Origin: Actinomadura macrotermitis
GTDB lineage: Bacteria; Actinomycetota; Actinomycetes; Streptosporangiales; Streptosporangiaceae
Length of the DNA stretch: 64,000 bases
Reading direction: 5' to 3'
NCBI RefSeq assembly: GCF_009604375.1
Contig: NZ_WEGH01000001.1
Coordinates: 806,001 to 870,000 of the forward strand
The notes under the pieces are model-generated. The model was not told the origin of the DNA. It saw only the letters and a list, made by a program, of their open reading frames with translations, and ran no database searches. Each line of letters begins with the position of its first letter. Within the stretch, counting starts at the first letter, position 1. The translations under genes and the position numbers were made by a program. Positions 45,043 through 54,867 of this stretch are shown here, piece by piece.

Positions 45043-45807
45043 CTACCCGCCGTCGCGGGCGGCGGGCACCGCCGGGCCGGGCAGGACCGTCATCGTGCCC
45101 GGCTCGCCGGGCGGCTGGTCGAGCCGGACGACCCGGCCGGGGTAGGCGCGCTCGGCGATCTCCACGTCGCGCTCGTCCCACTCCCCGTAGAACACCGGGC
45201 AGCCGTCCCACAGCTCGACCTTCTCCGCGCCGGTCGGCCAGCGCCGCCCGAACGCGTCGATGAGGATCGGCTCCTCGCAGTGCGGCAGGTCGGGGCCCGC
45301 CTGGTCGGTGGTGTCGGTGGACACGATGGTGCGCCTCCTCGGTGCGCTGCGCCGGGGCAGCCGGTCGAAGATCTCATCGGGGGTGAGCCGGATGCGCAGC
45401 GGCCTGGTCAGGTCGGCGGACCGGCCCCCGACGATCCGCTCCTCCTCGGCGTAGCGGCCGTCGTCGCCGAGCTCGAACACCCAGATCTCGGGGTCGTCGC
45501 CCTTGGCGTCCACCACCCAGTACGCGGGCACGCCGGCCCGCTCGTACAGGTCCTTCTTGGCGCCGAGATCGGCGGCGCGCGAGGCGTCGGAGGTCACCTC
45601 GACCGCCAGCAGGGGGGCGCCGCGGATGTACCACAGGTCGCCCCGGGCCTGCTCCTTGCGGTAGACCATCAGGTCACAGCGCAGCCAGGTGCCGTCCGCC
45701 ACCCGGGCACCGGATCCCGTGAGGGACTCCTGCCCGGGCGCCTCGGCCAGCCCCACGGGGACGACCAGGTCGGAGACCAGGACCTGATGCAGCAACGTAT
45801 GCGTCAC
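45043..45807 (-). CDS. Uma2-family (DUF820) endonuclease-like protein, N-terminally short
   Basis: A 254-aa protein of the Uma2 family (PD-(D/E)XK nuclease fold). The core is L-R-C-D-L-M-V-Y-R-K-E, L-L-A-V-E-V-T-S, K-K-D-L-Y-E-R-A-G-V-P-A-Y-W-V-V-D, holding the usual Asp and Glu/Lys positions. The frame lacks the normal first 40-50 residues (Y-E-L-I-D-G-E-L region), because GTG 45807 is the first start, and it carries a 100-residue C-terminal extension. The missing N-terminus lies where a duplicated lepA fragment sits upstream, so the gene may be truncated or have been remodelled. Such proteins are common in actinobacteria with no proven role. Confidence 0.68.
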   Translation of the reverse strand: MTHTLLHQVLVSDLVVPVGLAEAPGQESLTGSGARVADGTWLRCDLMVYRKEQARGDLWYIRGAPLLAVEVTSDASRAADLGAKKDLYERAGVPAYWVVDAKGDDPEIWVFELGDDGRYAEEERIVGGRSADLTRPLRIRLTPDEIFDRLPRRSAPRRRTIVSTDTTDQAGPDLPHCEEPILIDAFGRRWPTGAEKVELWDGCPVFYGEWDERDVEIAERAYPGRVVRLDQPPGEPGTMTVLPGPAVPAARDGG

Positions 45808-45874
45808 AACGCCTAGTGTCCTCGCGCGGACACCCCGTCACCACCGGTTTGGCAGAACCCCTCTGGCGGAGCTC

Positions 45875-45955
45875 ACTTCTTCGCCTTGTCCGCCGACGAG
45901 TCAGAGGTGGACAGCGCGGCGACGAAGGCCTCTTGCGGGACGTCGACCCTGCCGA
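45875..45955. repeat. Duplicated lepA 3' end, copy A
   Basis: 81 bp identical base for base to 45992-46072, which is the last part of lepA. It begins on lepA's final codons and is out of frame or truncated here, so it is a lepA fragment, not a gene. A further 15 bp (45967-45981) match 46080-46094 at a slightly different offset, so the duplicate has already suffered a 4-bp change in spacing. Confidence 0.9.
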
Positions 45956-45989
45956 AGGGCGCACAGCATCCGCTTCTTGCCACCCCGCG

Positions 45990-47831
<1,842 letters not shown>

Positions 47832-47948
47832 CGGGATCCGTTCGCATACTCACAGGTGGACGTGGACAGGGAAGTGGCAGATCTTGCCTCATTCCATAGT
47901 CCCATGCCCGGCGCCGTGCTCGGTGCAGCGTCCCTTTCCGGCGCTGGT

Positions 47949-47977
47949 TTGGGCGGGGCGGAGGGCATTGGTAAGCT
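47949..47977 (+). promoter_or_regulatory. Predicted rpsT promoter
   Basis: TTGGGC (47949-47954), 17-nt spacer, TAAGCT (47972-47977). It gives a start near 47984 and a leader of about 117 nt. Confidence 0.55.
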
Positions 47978-48002
47978 GTGCCACTGCGTGTGGCGTAGCG
48001 TC

Positions 48003-48068
48003 GTGCCTTGGGGCACCGTCCGCCCCGTTAAACGTTCGTTGGATGCCTGCCCGTATCCCGAGGCAGGC
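48003..48068 (+). promoter_or_regulatory. rpsT leader hairpins
   Basis: Two short inverted repeats in the S20 leader: GTGCC/GGCAC near 48005-48016 and GCCTGCC/GGCAGGC (48045-48051 with 48062-48068). S20 is known to limit its own translation in enterobacteria, so this leader may carry such control; no direct evidence here. Confidence 0.35.
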
Positions 48069-48100
48069 GAGGATCGCAACCAAGGCTGAGGCACTACGAC

Positions 48101-48373
48101 GTGGCTAACATCAAGTCCCAGATCAAGCGGAACAAGCAGAACGAGAAGGCCCGCCTTCGCAACAAGGCCGTCAAGTCCGAGCTGAAGACGGCGATCCGCA
48201 AGTTCCGCGAGGCCGCCGATGGTGGCAGCGTCGAGGACGCGGTCGCCGCGCAGCGCGACGCCGCCCGCAAGCTGGACAAGGCCGCCAGCAAGGGCGTCAT
48301 CCACAAGAACCAGGCCGCCAACCGCAAGTCGGCGATCGCCAAGCGCACCGCCGAGCTGCAGGCCGCCAAGTAA
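48101..48373 (+). CDS. rpsT: 30S ribosomal protein S20
   Basis: S20 of 90 aa, a basic helical protein that binds 16S rRNA early in 30S assembly. It starts [14 protein letters not shown] and ends in [16 protein letters not shown] 48101 is the only start giving family length. It is divergent from lepA with a shared regulatory region of about 270 bp. Confidence 0.96.
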   Translation: MANIKSQIKRNKQNEKARLRNKAVKSELKTAIRKFREAADGGSVEDAVAAQRDAARKLDKAASKGVIHKNQAANRKSAIAKRTAELQAAK

Positions 48374-48389
48374 GCCCCCTGCGCTTTCC

Positions 48390-48425
48390 GACGAGGCCGC
48401 GGTCCCCCGGGACCGCGGCCTCGTC
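48390..48425. terminator. rpsT terminator
   Basis: 17-bp inverted repeat (GACGAGGCCGCGGTCCC / GGGACCGCGGCCTCGTC) with a tiny 2-nt centre, followed by GTTAT. The kptA gene begins 10 bp later. Confidence 0.8.
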
Positions 48426-48435
48426 GTTATCCGCC

Positions 48436-48963
48436 ATGGACCGTATGACCGAGATCTCCAAGTACCTGTCCAAGCACCTGCGCCACCGGCCGGAACGCAT
48501 CGGCGTCACACTGTCGCCCGGCGGCTGGGTGGACGTGGACGAGCTGCTGGAAGCGGCCGCCCGGCACGGCTTCCCCATCACGCGGGCGGAGCTGGACGAG
48601 GCCGTCGCCGGGAACGACAAGCGGCGCTTCGCCATCGAGGACGGGCGCATCCGCGCCCTTCAGGGGCATTCGGTGCCCGTCGACCTGGACCTGCCGGCCG
48701 TCGCGCCGCCGCCGCTGCTCTACCACGGGACGACCGAGCGTTTCCTTCCGGCGATCCGGCGCGAGGGGCTGCGGCCGATGGGCCGGCACGCCGTGCACCT
48801 GTCCCCCGACCGCGAGACCGCCCGGCGGGTCGGGGCGCGCCGGGGCCGGTCCGTCGTGCTGACCGTCGACGCGGCCGGCATGGCCGCCGCCGGGCATCTC
48901 TTCCAGGTCAGCGCGAACGGGGTGTGGCTGACCGCGGCCGTGCCGCCGGAGTATCTGCGCTGA
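48436..48963 (+). CDS. kptA: RNA 2'-phosphotransferase (Tpt1/KptA)
   Basis: A 175-aa NAD-dependent 2'-phosphotransferase. It has the conserved S-K-Y-L-S-K-H-L-R-H start, then G-G-W-V-D-V-D-E-L-L in the winged-helix part, and the ADP-ribosyl-transferase-like half with Y-H-G-T-T-E-R-F and H-L-S-P-D-R-E. The Arg, His and Arg residues of the active site are visible. In eukaryotes it removes the 2'-phosphate left by tRNA splicing; bacteria with this gene usually lack that splicing, so the natural substrate is unknown. ATG 48436 or ATG 48445. Its 3' end overlaps the HAD-like gene by 56 bp on the opposite strand. Confidence 0.9.
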   Translation: MDRMTEISKYLSKHLRHRPERIGVTLSPGGWVDVDELLEAAARHGFPITRAELDEAVAGNDKRRFAIEDGRIRALQGHSVPVDLDLPAVAPPPLLYHGTTERFLPAIRREGLRPMGRHAVHLSPDRETARRVGARRGRSVVLTVDAAGMAAAGHLFQVSANGVWLTAAVPPEYLR

Positions 48964-49450
48964 TCAGCTCCGCGGCGGCGGCCCAGTCGGGCACCGGCCG
49001 CACCCAGTCGGGCGCCGGACCCTTCTGCGGGCCGAACAGGAACCGATACGGCACGACCTCGCGGACGGCGCGCAGCACGTCCAGCCGGTCGTCCACCATG
49101 TGCGTGATGCCGAGCTCGGCGCAGTGGCCGGCCTTGTCGGCCCGTTTGCGGCAGAAGCGCACGTTGCCGCGCGGCAGGCCGGTGCGCTCGTAGAAGTCGT
49201 GGTGGTCGAGCCACGCCAGCGTCTTGCGGCGCACCTGGTCGCCGCACTTGGAGATGATCCAGGCGCGGCCGCCGAACCGCGCGACGAGCTCGGGCAGCAC
49301 CTCGAACACGCCCTCGTTGGCCGGGGAGGCCAGCGCGGCCGCCATGCCGCCGTCGAGGAAGGCGGTGTCGGCGCCGCCGGGGGCGAGCGCCCCGCCCTGG
49401 ATGACCCGCCCGAAATCGACCCCGAGCCGGGGCTCGCGCAACTGTTCCAT
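48908..49450 (-). CDS. HAD-like hydrolase family protein
   Basis: A 180-aa protein with a HAD-type layout: G-V-D-F-G-R-V near residue 10 (a D-X-G form of motif I), I-I-S-K-C-G (motif II like), K-R-A-D-K (motif III Lys) and H-M-V-D-D-R-L-D-V-L (motif IV). The second Asp of motif I is replaced by Gly, so phosphatase chemistry is doubtful and a nucleotidase-like or dead enzyme is possible. It lies opposite kptA, overlapping by 56 bp, and shares a divergent intergenic region with the LysR gene, which may regulate it. Confidence 0.68.
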   Translation of the reverse strand: MEQLREPRLGVDFGRVIQGGALAPGGADTAFLDGGMAAALASPANEGVFEVLPELVARFGGRAWIISKCGDQVRRKTLAWLDHHDFYERTGLPRGNVRFCRKRADKAGHCAELGITHMVDDRLDVLRAVREVVPYRFLFGPQKGPAPDWVRPVPDWAAAAELISADTPAARPRSATPRSR

Positions 49451-49481
49451 GGCTCCAGGGTCAGGCCCTGCTTCCTAAAAG

Positions 49482-49514
49482 GGAACTATTTCCTGACTGT
49501 CCCTCTATAGTTCC
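49482..49514. promoter_or_regulatory. Inverted repeat in the divergent HAD/LysR spacer
   Basis: GGAACTAT-N17-ATAGTTCC, perfect 8-bp arms, in a 69-bp divergent spacer next to the LysR start. It is a likely operator for the LysR regulator acting on itself and on the HAD-like gene. Confidence 0.55.
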
Positions 49515-49519
49515 TGCCT

Positions 49520-50389
49520 ATGGATCTTCATCGGCTCTCCACGGACGCCCTCGCCTCGTTCGCGGTGTTCGCCGACCATCTCAGCTTCACCCGCGCCGCC
49601 GCCGAGCTGCACATCTCCCAGCCGGCCCTTCACGTGAAGGTGGGCAAGCTCGCCGAGACCCTCGGCCACCCCCTCTACCAGCGCCGGGGCCGCGCTCTGA
49701 CACTGACGCCGCAAGGCGAGGCGGTGGCGCGCTTCGCCCGCGAACTCGACACCAGGATGGGCGCCTTCCTCGCCGAACTGGACGGCGGGCCACCCACCCG
49801 CGTCCCGGTCCTGTCGGCCGGCGAAGGCGCCTTCCTCTACCTGCTCGGCGACGCGATCCGCACGGCCGCGCCCCGGCCCCGGCTGCTCAACGGCGACCGC
49901 GCCCGCACCCTGGCCGCCGTCCGGACGGGCCGGGCCGACCTGGGCGTCGCCGTCCTGGACGTCCTGCCGGACGACCTGGCCGCCGTCCCGCTGGCGACCT
50001 ACCCCCAAGCCCTGATCCTGCCCGCCGGCCACCCGCTGGCGGACCGCCCCACCCTGTCCATCACCGACCTGGCGGGCGCGCCCCTGATCGTGCCGCCCCC
50101 GCAAGGCCCCCTGCGCGTCACCCTGGAACGGGCCCTGCGCGCCGCCGACGTGCCGTGGACGGTGGCGGTGGAGGCCACCGGCTGGCCGCTGCTCCTGCAC
50201 TTCGTGTCGCTCGGGGTCGGCCTGGCCGTCGTCAACGGCTGCGTCCGCCCGCCCGCCGGCCTGGTCCGCCGGGAGATCACCGACCTCCCGGCCGCCCCCT
50301 ACTACGCCCTCCACCAGCCGGACCGCGCGGAGGACCCCCTGGTCACCGACCTGCTGACGACCATCCGCGCCACCCTGCCGCCCCCATGA
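49520..50389 (+). CDS. LysR-family transcriptional regulator
   Basis: A 289-aa LTTR. The N-terminal winged helix has A-S-F-A-V-F-A-D-H-L-S-F-T-R-A-A-A-E-L split into the usual helix-turn-helix with S-Q-P-A-L, and the C-terminal substrate-binding domain fills residues 95-285. The inducer is unknown. It is divergent from the HAD-like gene, the typical LTTR/target arrangement, with an inverted repeat between. Downstream is 209 bp without a gene. Confidence 0.88.
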   Translation: MDLHRLSTDALASFAVFADHLSFTRAAAELHISQPALHVKVGKLAETLGHPLYQRRGRALTLTPQGEAVARFARELDTRMGAFLAELDGGPPTRVPVLSAGEGAFLYLLGDAIRTAAPRPRLLNGDRARTLAAVRTGRADLGVAVLDVLPDDLAAVPLATYPQALILPAGHPLADRPTLSITDLAGAPLIVPPPQGPLRVTLERALRAADVPWTVAVEATGWPLLLHFVSLGVGLAVVNGCVRPPAGLVRREITDLPAAPYYALHQPDRAEDPLVTDLLTTIRATLPPP

Positions 50390-50598
50390 GACCAGCATGC
50401 CCCTGAACCGCCCACCCCTCAGCGCCCAAGCCATGCGCCGCACAATCCACCCAACGCGCAGCATGAACCGCGCGAGCCGCCCCACGCGCGAGTCATCGGG
50501 CACATGGATCGCGCGCTGGACGAAGCCCCTCATGCGCGAAGAATCGAGCGCACGGCTCACCGGAAGGTGATTCAGCCCGCCAGGTGAGCGCGGACGGG
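50390..50598. other. Intergenic spacer, degenerate short repeats only
   Basis: Between the LysR gene and holA, which converge. It holds scattered GCGCGA/GCGCAC-type hexamers but no exact repeat, no terminator of note and no supported gene. Confidence 0.5.
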
Positions 50599-51558
50599 TC
50601 AGCGGGCGGCGCGGGCGGCGACGATCGTCGAGACGGTCTTCTCCAGCGCGTACGCCGGGTCGGCGGCGCCGCCCTTGACCGCCAGGTCGGCCTCGGTGAC
50701 CGCCATCAGAGCGCGTGCCACGCCGTCGCCGGTCCAGCCGCGAAGCTGGCGCTGGACGCGCTCGATCTGCCACGGCGGCATGCCGAGCTCCTTGGCCAGA
50801 CTCGCGCCACGGGCGCCGCGCGGGGCGCCGCCCACCTTCGCCAGCCCCCGTACGCCCCTGGCCAGCGCGCTCACGATCAGCACCGGCGGCACGCCGGTCG
50901 CCAGCGCCCAGCGCAGCTGCTCCAGGGCCTCGGCGAGGCGGCCCGCGATCGCCTCGTCGGCCACGTTGAAGCCGGTGGTCTCGGCGCGTCCCCGGTAGTA
51001 GCGGGCGACGGCGGCGTCGTCGATCCTCCCGCCGTTGTCGGCGACGAGCTGGCTGCACGCGGCGGCCAGCGACCGCAGGTCGTTGCCGACCGCCTCCACC
51101 AGGTTGTGCGCGCCGTCGGGGGAGATCTTCCCGCCGGCCCGGCGGATCTCGCCGCGCACGAAGTCGATCCGCTCCCCCGCCTTGGTGATCTTCGGGCAGG
51201 AGACCCGGCGGGCGCCGAGCTTGGCCAGCCCGTCCGCCAGCGCCTTGCCCTTGGCGCCGCCGGGATGGACCGCGACCAGCGCGACGCCCTCGGCGGGGTC
51301 CTTGGCGTACCTGAGCACCTCGGCGGACAGGTCCTTGCCGAGGTCCTGGGCGGCGCGCAGCACCAGCACCTTGCCGCCGCCGAACAGCGAGGGCGAGGTG
51401 AGCTCGGCCAGCCGGCCCGGCTCCAGGCCGCCGGGGCCGAGGTCGACCACCTCGGTCTCCGGGTCGTCCGCGCGGGCGGCGGCGACCACGTCGCCGACCG
51501 CCCGGTCCACGAGCAGCTCTTCGTCTCCGACGATCAGGGTGATGGCGTCCGCTGGCAC
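50599..51558 (-). CDS. holA: DNA polymerase III subunit delta
   Basis: Clamp-loader delta subunit of 319 aa, which opens the beta sliding clamp. It shows I-T-L-I-V-G-D-E-E-L-L-V near residue 7, S-L-F-G-G-G-K-V-L-V-L-R (clamp-binding region), and the C-terminal A-L-A-R-G-V-R-G-L collar domain. It starts at GTG 51558. It follows comEC by 66 bp in a comEA-comEC-holA order common in actinobacteria. Confidence 0.93.
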   Translation of the reverse strand: MPADAITLIVGDEELLVDRAVGDVVAAARADDPETEVVDLGPGGLEPGRLAELTSPSLFGGGKVLVLRAAQDLGKDLSAEVLRYAKDPAEGVALVAVHPGGAKGKALADGLAKLGARRVSCPKITKAGERIDFVRGEIRRAGGKISPDGAHNLVEAVGNDLRSLAAACSQLVADNGGRIDDAAVARYYRGRAETTGFNVADEAIAGRLAEALEQLRWALATGVPPVLIVSALARGVRGLAKVGGAPRGARGASLAKELGMPPWQIERVQRQLRGWTGDGVARALMAVTEADLAVKGGAADPAYALEKTVSTIVAARAAR

Positions 51559-51624
51559 CCCTGCAGCATGCCACGCCCGCCCCCATGATCAGGCCGCTCG
51601 ACCCCACCTCCCGGGAACCGGGCC

Positions 51625-54126
51625 TCAGTGCCGGGAGACGACCGCCAGGCCTCCTCTCGTGCGGACGACGGCGATGTCGCCCTCCCGGTCGGTGCGGTGG
51701 ACCCGGGTCCCGATCCGTTCCAGCAGGTCCAGGGTGGAGCGGGACGGGTGGCCGTAGTCGTTGTCGCGGCCCACCGAGACGATCGAGATCGCCGCGTGCG
51801 CGGCGGCCAGGAAGCCCCGGTCCTGGCTGCGGGAACCGTGGTGCGGCACCTTCAGGACCTGGACGGGCGGCACGCCGTCCGCCAGGGAGCGCTGCGCCTC
51901 CTCTTCGGCGTCGCCCGCGAGGAGCGCGCTGAAGCCGGGGCGGCGGGCCACCAGCACCACGCTGGCGTTGTTGATGGTGGTCCCGTCGTCGGCCGGGGTG
52001 AGGCGAGCGCCCGACGGCGGCGGCCCCAGCACGCTCAGGGAGAGGTCGCCCACGCTCCATCGCGCACCGGCCTGGGCGAACCCGGTGGTCAGGCCGCCGG
52101 TGAAGCGCGTCTCGCGGCCGGGGCCGCGCGGGGTGGTCAGCACCATGCGCACCGTGCAGCCCCGCCGGACGCCCGGGACGCCGTCGATGTGGTCGGCGTG
52201 CGGGTGGGTGAGCACGAGCAGCGGGACGTCGCGGACGCCGAGGCGGTGCAGGCAGGCGTCGACCGGCCGCGGGTCCGGGCCCGCGTCCACGACCACCGCC
52301 CGGCCGGGACCGGCCGCCAGGGCGAGCGCGTCGCCCTGCCCCACGTCGCAGGCGACCATGAGCCAGCCGGGCGGCGGCCAGCCCGGCGCGACGGCCCGCA
52401 GCGCCACGACCGCCGCGAACACCCCGGCCAGCGCGGCGGCGGCGAGCAGGCGGAGCCGCCGGGACCGCAGGACCAGCACGGCCACGCCGCCCGCCGCCAG
52501 CAGGCCGAGCGCGCCCAGCCCGCCTTGGCGCCACGGGACGGTGGCGTACGGGAGCGCGGCGGCGGTGCGGGCCACCCAGACGATCCAGCCCACGGCGAGC
52601 CCGGCGGGCCACACGACGACCTCGGCGGCGGGCGGCCACACCGGGGCGGTCACCGCGCCGAGCGCGCCGAGCAGCGTCGCGGGCGGCACCGCCGGGGCCG
52701 CGAGCAGGTTGGCGACGACGGAGACGACGCCGATCTCACCCGACAGCATCACCAGGACCGGCGCGACCGCGACCTGCGCCGCCGCCGCGACCGCCAGCGC
52801 GTCCGCGAGGGGCCCCGGCATCCGGCGGCGCAGGCGATCGCGCCACGGCGGCGCGAGCAGCAGCAGCCCGGCGGTGGCCAGCACCGACAGCGCGAACCCG
52901 TAGGAGCGCGCCAGCGCCGGGTCGATCAGCACCAGCAGCAGGACGGCGGCGCCGAGTGCGGGCACGCCCTGCCGGGGCCGCCCGCTGAAGAACGCCAGCA
53001 GCCCGATCATCCCCATCACCGTGGCCCGCAGCACGCTGGGCTCGGGCCGCGCGATGACGACGAACACCAGCACCGCGACGGCCGCGAGCGGCGGCGCGTA
53101 CCGCCGGCCCAGCCCGGCGCACCGGCACAGGCCGAGCACCGCCCCGATGACGATCGCCAGGTTGGCGCCCGACACCACGAGCAGATGGGTGAGGCCCGCG
53201 ACGCGGAAGTCCTCGGCCAGGTCCGGGTCCAGCCGCGAGGTGTCCCCGACGACCATGCCGGGCAGCACCCCCCGCTGTGCCGGCGGCAGGTGCCGGACCG
53301 CCTGCCGCAGCCGGGACCGCACCCGCCCGGCGGCCCGCTGCACCGCCGACGGCGGCCCGAGCACGGCCGGCGGCCCGCGCACCAGCACGACCGCCCCCAG
53401 CAACCCGGCGCCGCGCGGCGCCTCGAACCGTCCGCTGAACCGCACCCGCCGGCTGGGGACCAGGTCGCCCCACCGCGGGTCGGCCGCGATCAGCAGCACC
53501 GGCACCCGCACCCGGATCCGCCGCCCGTGCTCGGTCACCAGCACCGCCCGCGCCCGGACGATGACCATCGGCCGCCCGCCCCCGCGCCGCACCTGCGGGT
53601 CCCCGGTCACCACCGCCTCGGCGACGGCCCGCCCGCTGTGCCGCGCCAATTCCCGGACGGGCCCGTTCCCCACGGCCGACATCCGCAGCCCGGTCCCGCC
53701 CGCCGACGCGGCCGCACACGCCAGCGCCACCCCCACCACCACCCGCCCCGCCGCCCCACCCCCGAGAACCCGCTCCACCTCCCACCGCCGCACGATCGTC
53801 CGAACCCGCTGCACCACCCCCCGGCCACTCCCGCCTCCCCGCACATCACGTCCCCCGAGTCCTTCCACGTCGTGGATCCCCCGCGGGGTTCCGGGGGCTC
53901 GGGTAGGGCGGAGGGGTTCCGCAGTGCGAGCTCTTCGAGTGTGGCCAGAGGCTCGGCGGCGAGGTAGAAGGAGTACCGCGGCCATGAGGGCCAGGACGGC
54001 TGACAGGAAGTAGGTGACGGTCGGCGGGGTGCCCAGGGTCAGGACGGCCGACAGCCATACCGCCAGGGCGGACGGGACCAGGCGCAGGTCGTGGGGTGGG
54101 CGCTCCTTTTCCGGGACGGTGTTCAT
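51625..54126 (-). CDS. comEC: ComEC/Rec2-family DNA internalisation protein
   Basis: A 833-aa integral membrane protein. It has N-terminal helices, an OB-like DUF4131 region, the competence domain (about residues 260-560) with G-L-T-H-L-L-V-V-S-G-A-N-L-A-I, and a C-terminal metallo-beta-lactamase-like domain with D-V-G-Q-G-D-A-L, T-H-P-H-A-D-H-I-D-G and K-V-P-H-H-G-S. ComEC forms the channel for single-stranded DNA. ATG 54126 overlaps the comEA stop by ATGA. Whether this organism is naturally competent cannot be seen from this window; no pilus genes are here. Confidence 0.92.
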   Translation of the reverse strand: MNTVPEKERPPHDLRLVPSALAVWLSAVLTLGTPPTVTYFLSAVLALMAAVLLLPRRRASGHTRRARTAEPLRPTRAPGTPRGIHDVEGLGGRDVRGGGSGRGVVQRVRTIVRRWEVERVLGGGAAGRVVVGVALACAAASAGGTGLRMSAVGNGPVRELARHSGRAVAEAVVTGDPQVRRGGGRPMVIVRARAVLVTEHGRRIRVRVPVLLIAADPRWGDLVPSRRVRFSGRFEAPRGAGLLGAVVLVRGPPAVLGPPSAVQRAAGRVRSRLRQAVRHLPPAQRGVLPGMVVGDTSRLDPDLAEDFRVAGLTHLLVVSGANLAIVIGAVLGLCRCAGLGRRYAPPLAAVAVLVFVVIARPEPSVLRATVMGMIGLLAFFSGRPRQGVPALGAAVLLLVLIDPALARSYGFALSVLATAGLLLLAPPWRDRLRRRMPGPLADALAVAAAAQVAVAPVLVMLSGEIGVVSVVANLLAAPAVPPATLLGALGAVTAPVWPPAAEVVVWPAGLAVGWIVWVARTAAALPYATVPWRQGGLGALGLLAAGGVAVLVLRSRRLRLLAAAALAGVFAAVVALRAVAPGWPPPGWLMVACDVGQGDALALAAGPGRAVVVDAGPDPRPVDACLHRLGVRDVPLLVLTHPHADHIDGVPGVRRGCTVRMVLTTPRGPGRETRFTGGLTTGFAQAGARWSVGDLSLSVLGPPPSGARLTPADDGTTINNASVVLVARRPGFSALLAGDAEEEAQRSLADGVPPVQVLKVPHHGSRSQDRGFLAAAHAAISIVSVGRDNDYGHPSRSTLDLLERIGTRVHRTDREGDIAVVRTRGGLAVVSRH

Positions 54127-54806
54127 ACGCGGAGCAGAGGTTTCAGGTCGGCCAGGCGGCGAGCGCCGATGCCGGTGACCTCCTGGAGCTGGTCGACCGA
54201 GCGGAACGCGCCGTGCTGGGTGCGGTGGTCGAGGATGCGCTGGGCGAGGACGGGGCCGACGCCCGGCAGCTGGTCCAGTTGCTCCAGGGTGGCCGTGTTG
54301 AGGTCCACGGGTGTTCCGCCGGGCGCCGCCGGCGAGCCGGGGGCGGTGGGCGGCGGGCCCTGGGCTCCCGCGACGCCGACCGGGATCTGCTCGCCGTCCA
54401 CCAGCCTGCGGGCCAGGTTCAGCTCGCCGGTACCGGCGTGCGGGCGCACTCCGCCGGCCGCCTTGATGGCGTCGGTGACGCGGGAGCCCGCCGGGAGGGT
54501 GATCACGCCCGGGCGCCTGACCTTGCCGAGGACGTGGACCAGGAGCGTGCCGCCCGGGGACGGGGCGGCGGACGGCGCGGTGTCGGAGGCCGAGAGCCGG
54601 ACCGGGGCGGCGGGCACGGGTTCGGGGCGGGGGCGGGCCTGCCACAGGTAGGCCGCCCCGGCGACGACCGCGACCAGTGCCACGGCCACCAGGGCGCGGA
54701 TGCTCGGCGGGCGTTCCCTGCCCGGCGGTTCGGGGCCCGAGCGCAGGCGGACCGAGGGCGGGGCGCCGAAGGTGGCCGGCTGGCGCAGCCGGTCGGTGAG
54801 CTTCAT
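54123..54806 (-). CDS. comEA: ComEA-like helix-hairpin-helix DNA-binding protein
   Basis: A 227-aa protein with one N-terminal membrane helix (about residues 37-55), a disordered Pro/Ala linker, an SLBB domain (V-H-V-L-G-K-V-R-R-P-G-V) and a C-terminal HhH pair (D-L-N-T-A-T-L-E-Q-L-D-Q-L-P-G-V-G-P split, then V-T-G-I-G-A-R-R). It captures incoming DNA outside the membrane and passes it to ComEC, its coupled neighbour. The start ATG is 61 bp before degV ends. Confidence 0.9.
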   Translation of the reverse strand: MKLTDRLRQPATFGAPPSVRLRSGPEPPGRERPPSIRALVAVALVAVVAGAAYLWQARPRPEPVPAAPVRLSASDTAPSAAPSPGGTLLVHVLGKVRRPGVITLPAGSRVTDAIKAAGGVRPHAGTGELNLARRLVDGEQIPVGVAGAQGPPPTAPGSPAAPGGTPVDLNTATLEQLDQLPGVGPVLAQRILDHRTQHGAFRSVDQLQEVTGIGARRLADLKPLLRV

Positions 54807-54867
54807 GTCACCGACGGTAGGGAGCGGGGCGCGGGGGGCGGTAGGGGTGCGCGGAACTGTGGATAAC

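Noticed and set aside
47889..48083. 64-aa minus-strand frame in the lepA/rpsT spacer
   Set aside because: Overlaps the predicted rpsT promoter and leader; no motif.
50390..50598. Possible CRISPR or short tandem repeat array
   Set aside because: Short GCGC-type words recur but there is no exact repeat with regular spacing.
49505..52639. 1044-aa minus-strand frame
   Set aside because: Spans the LysR gene, holA and comEC in a wrong phase.
51628..53967. 779-aa + strand frame
   Set aside because: Antisense to comEC; repetitive charged composition.
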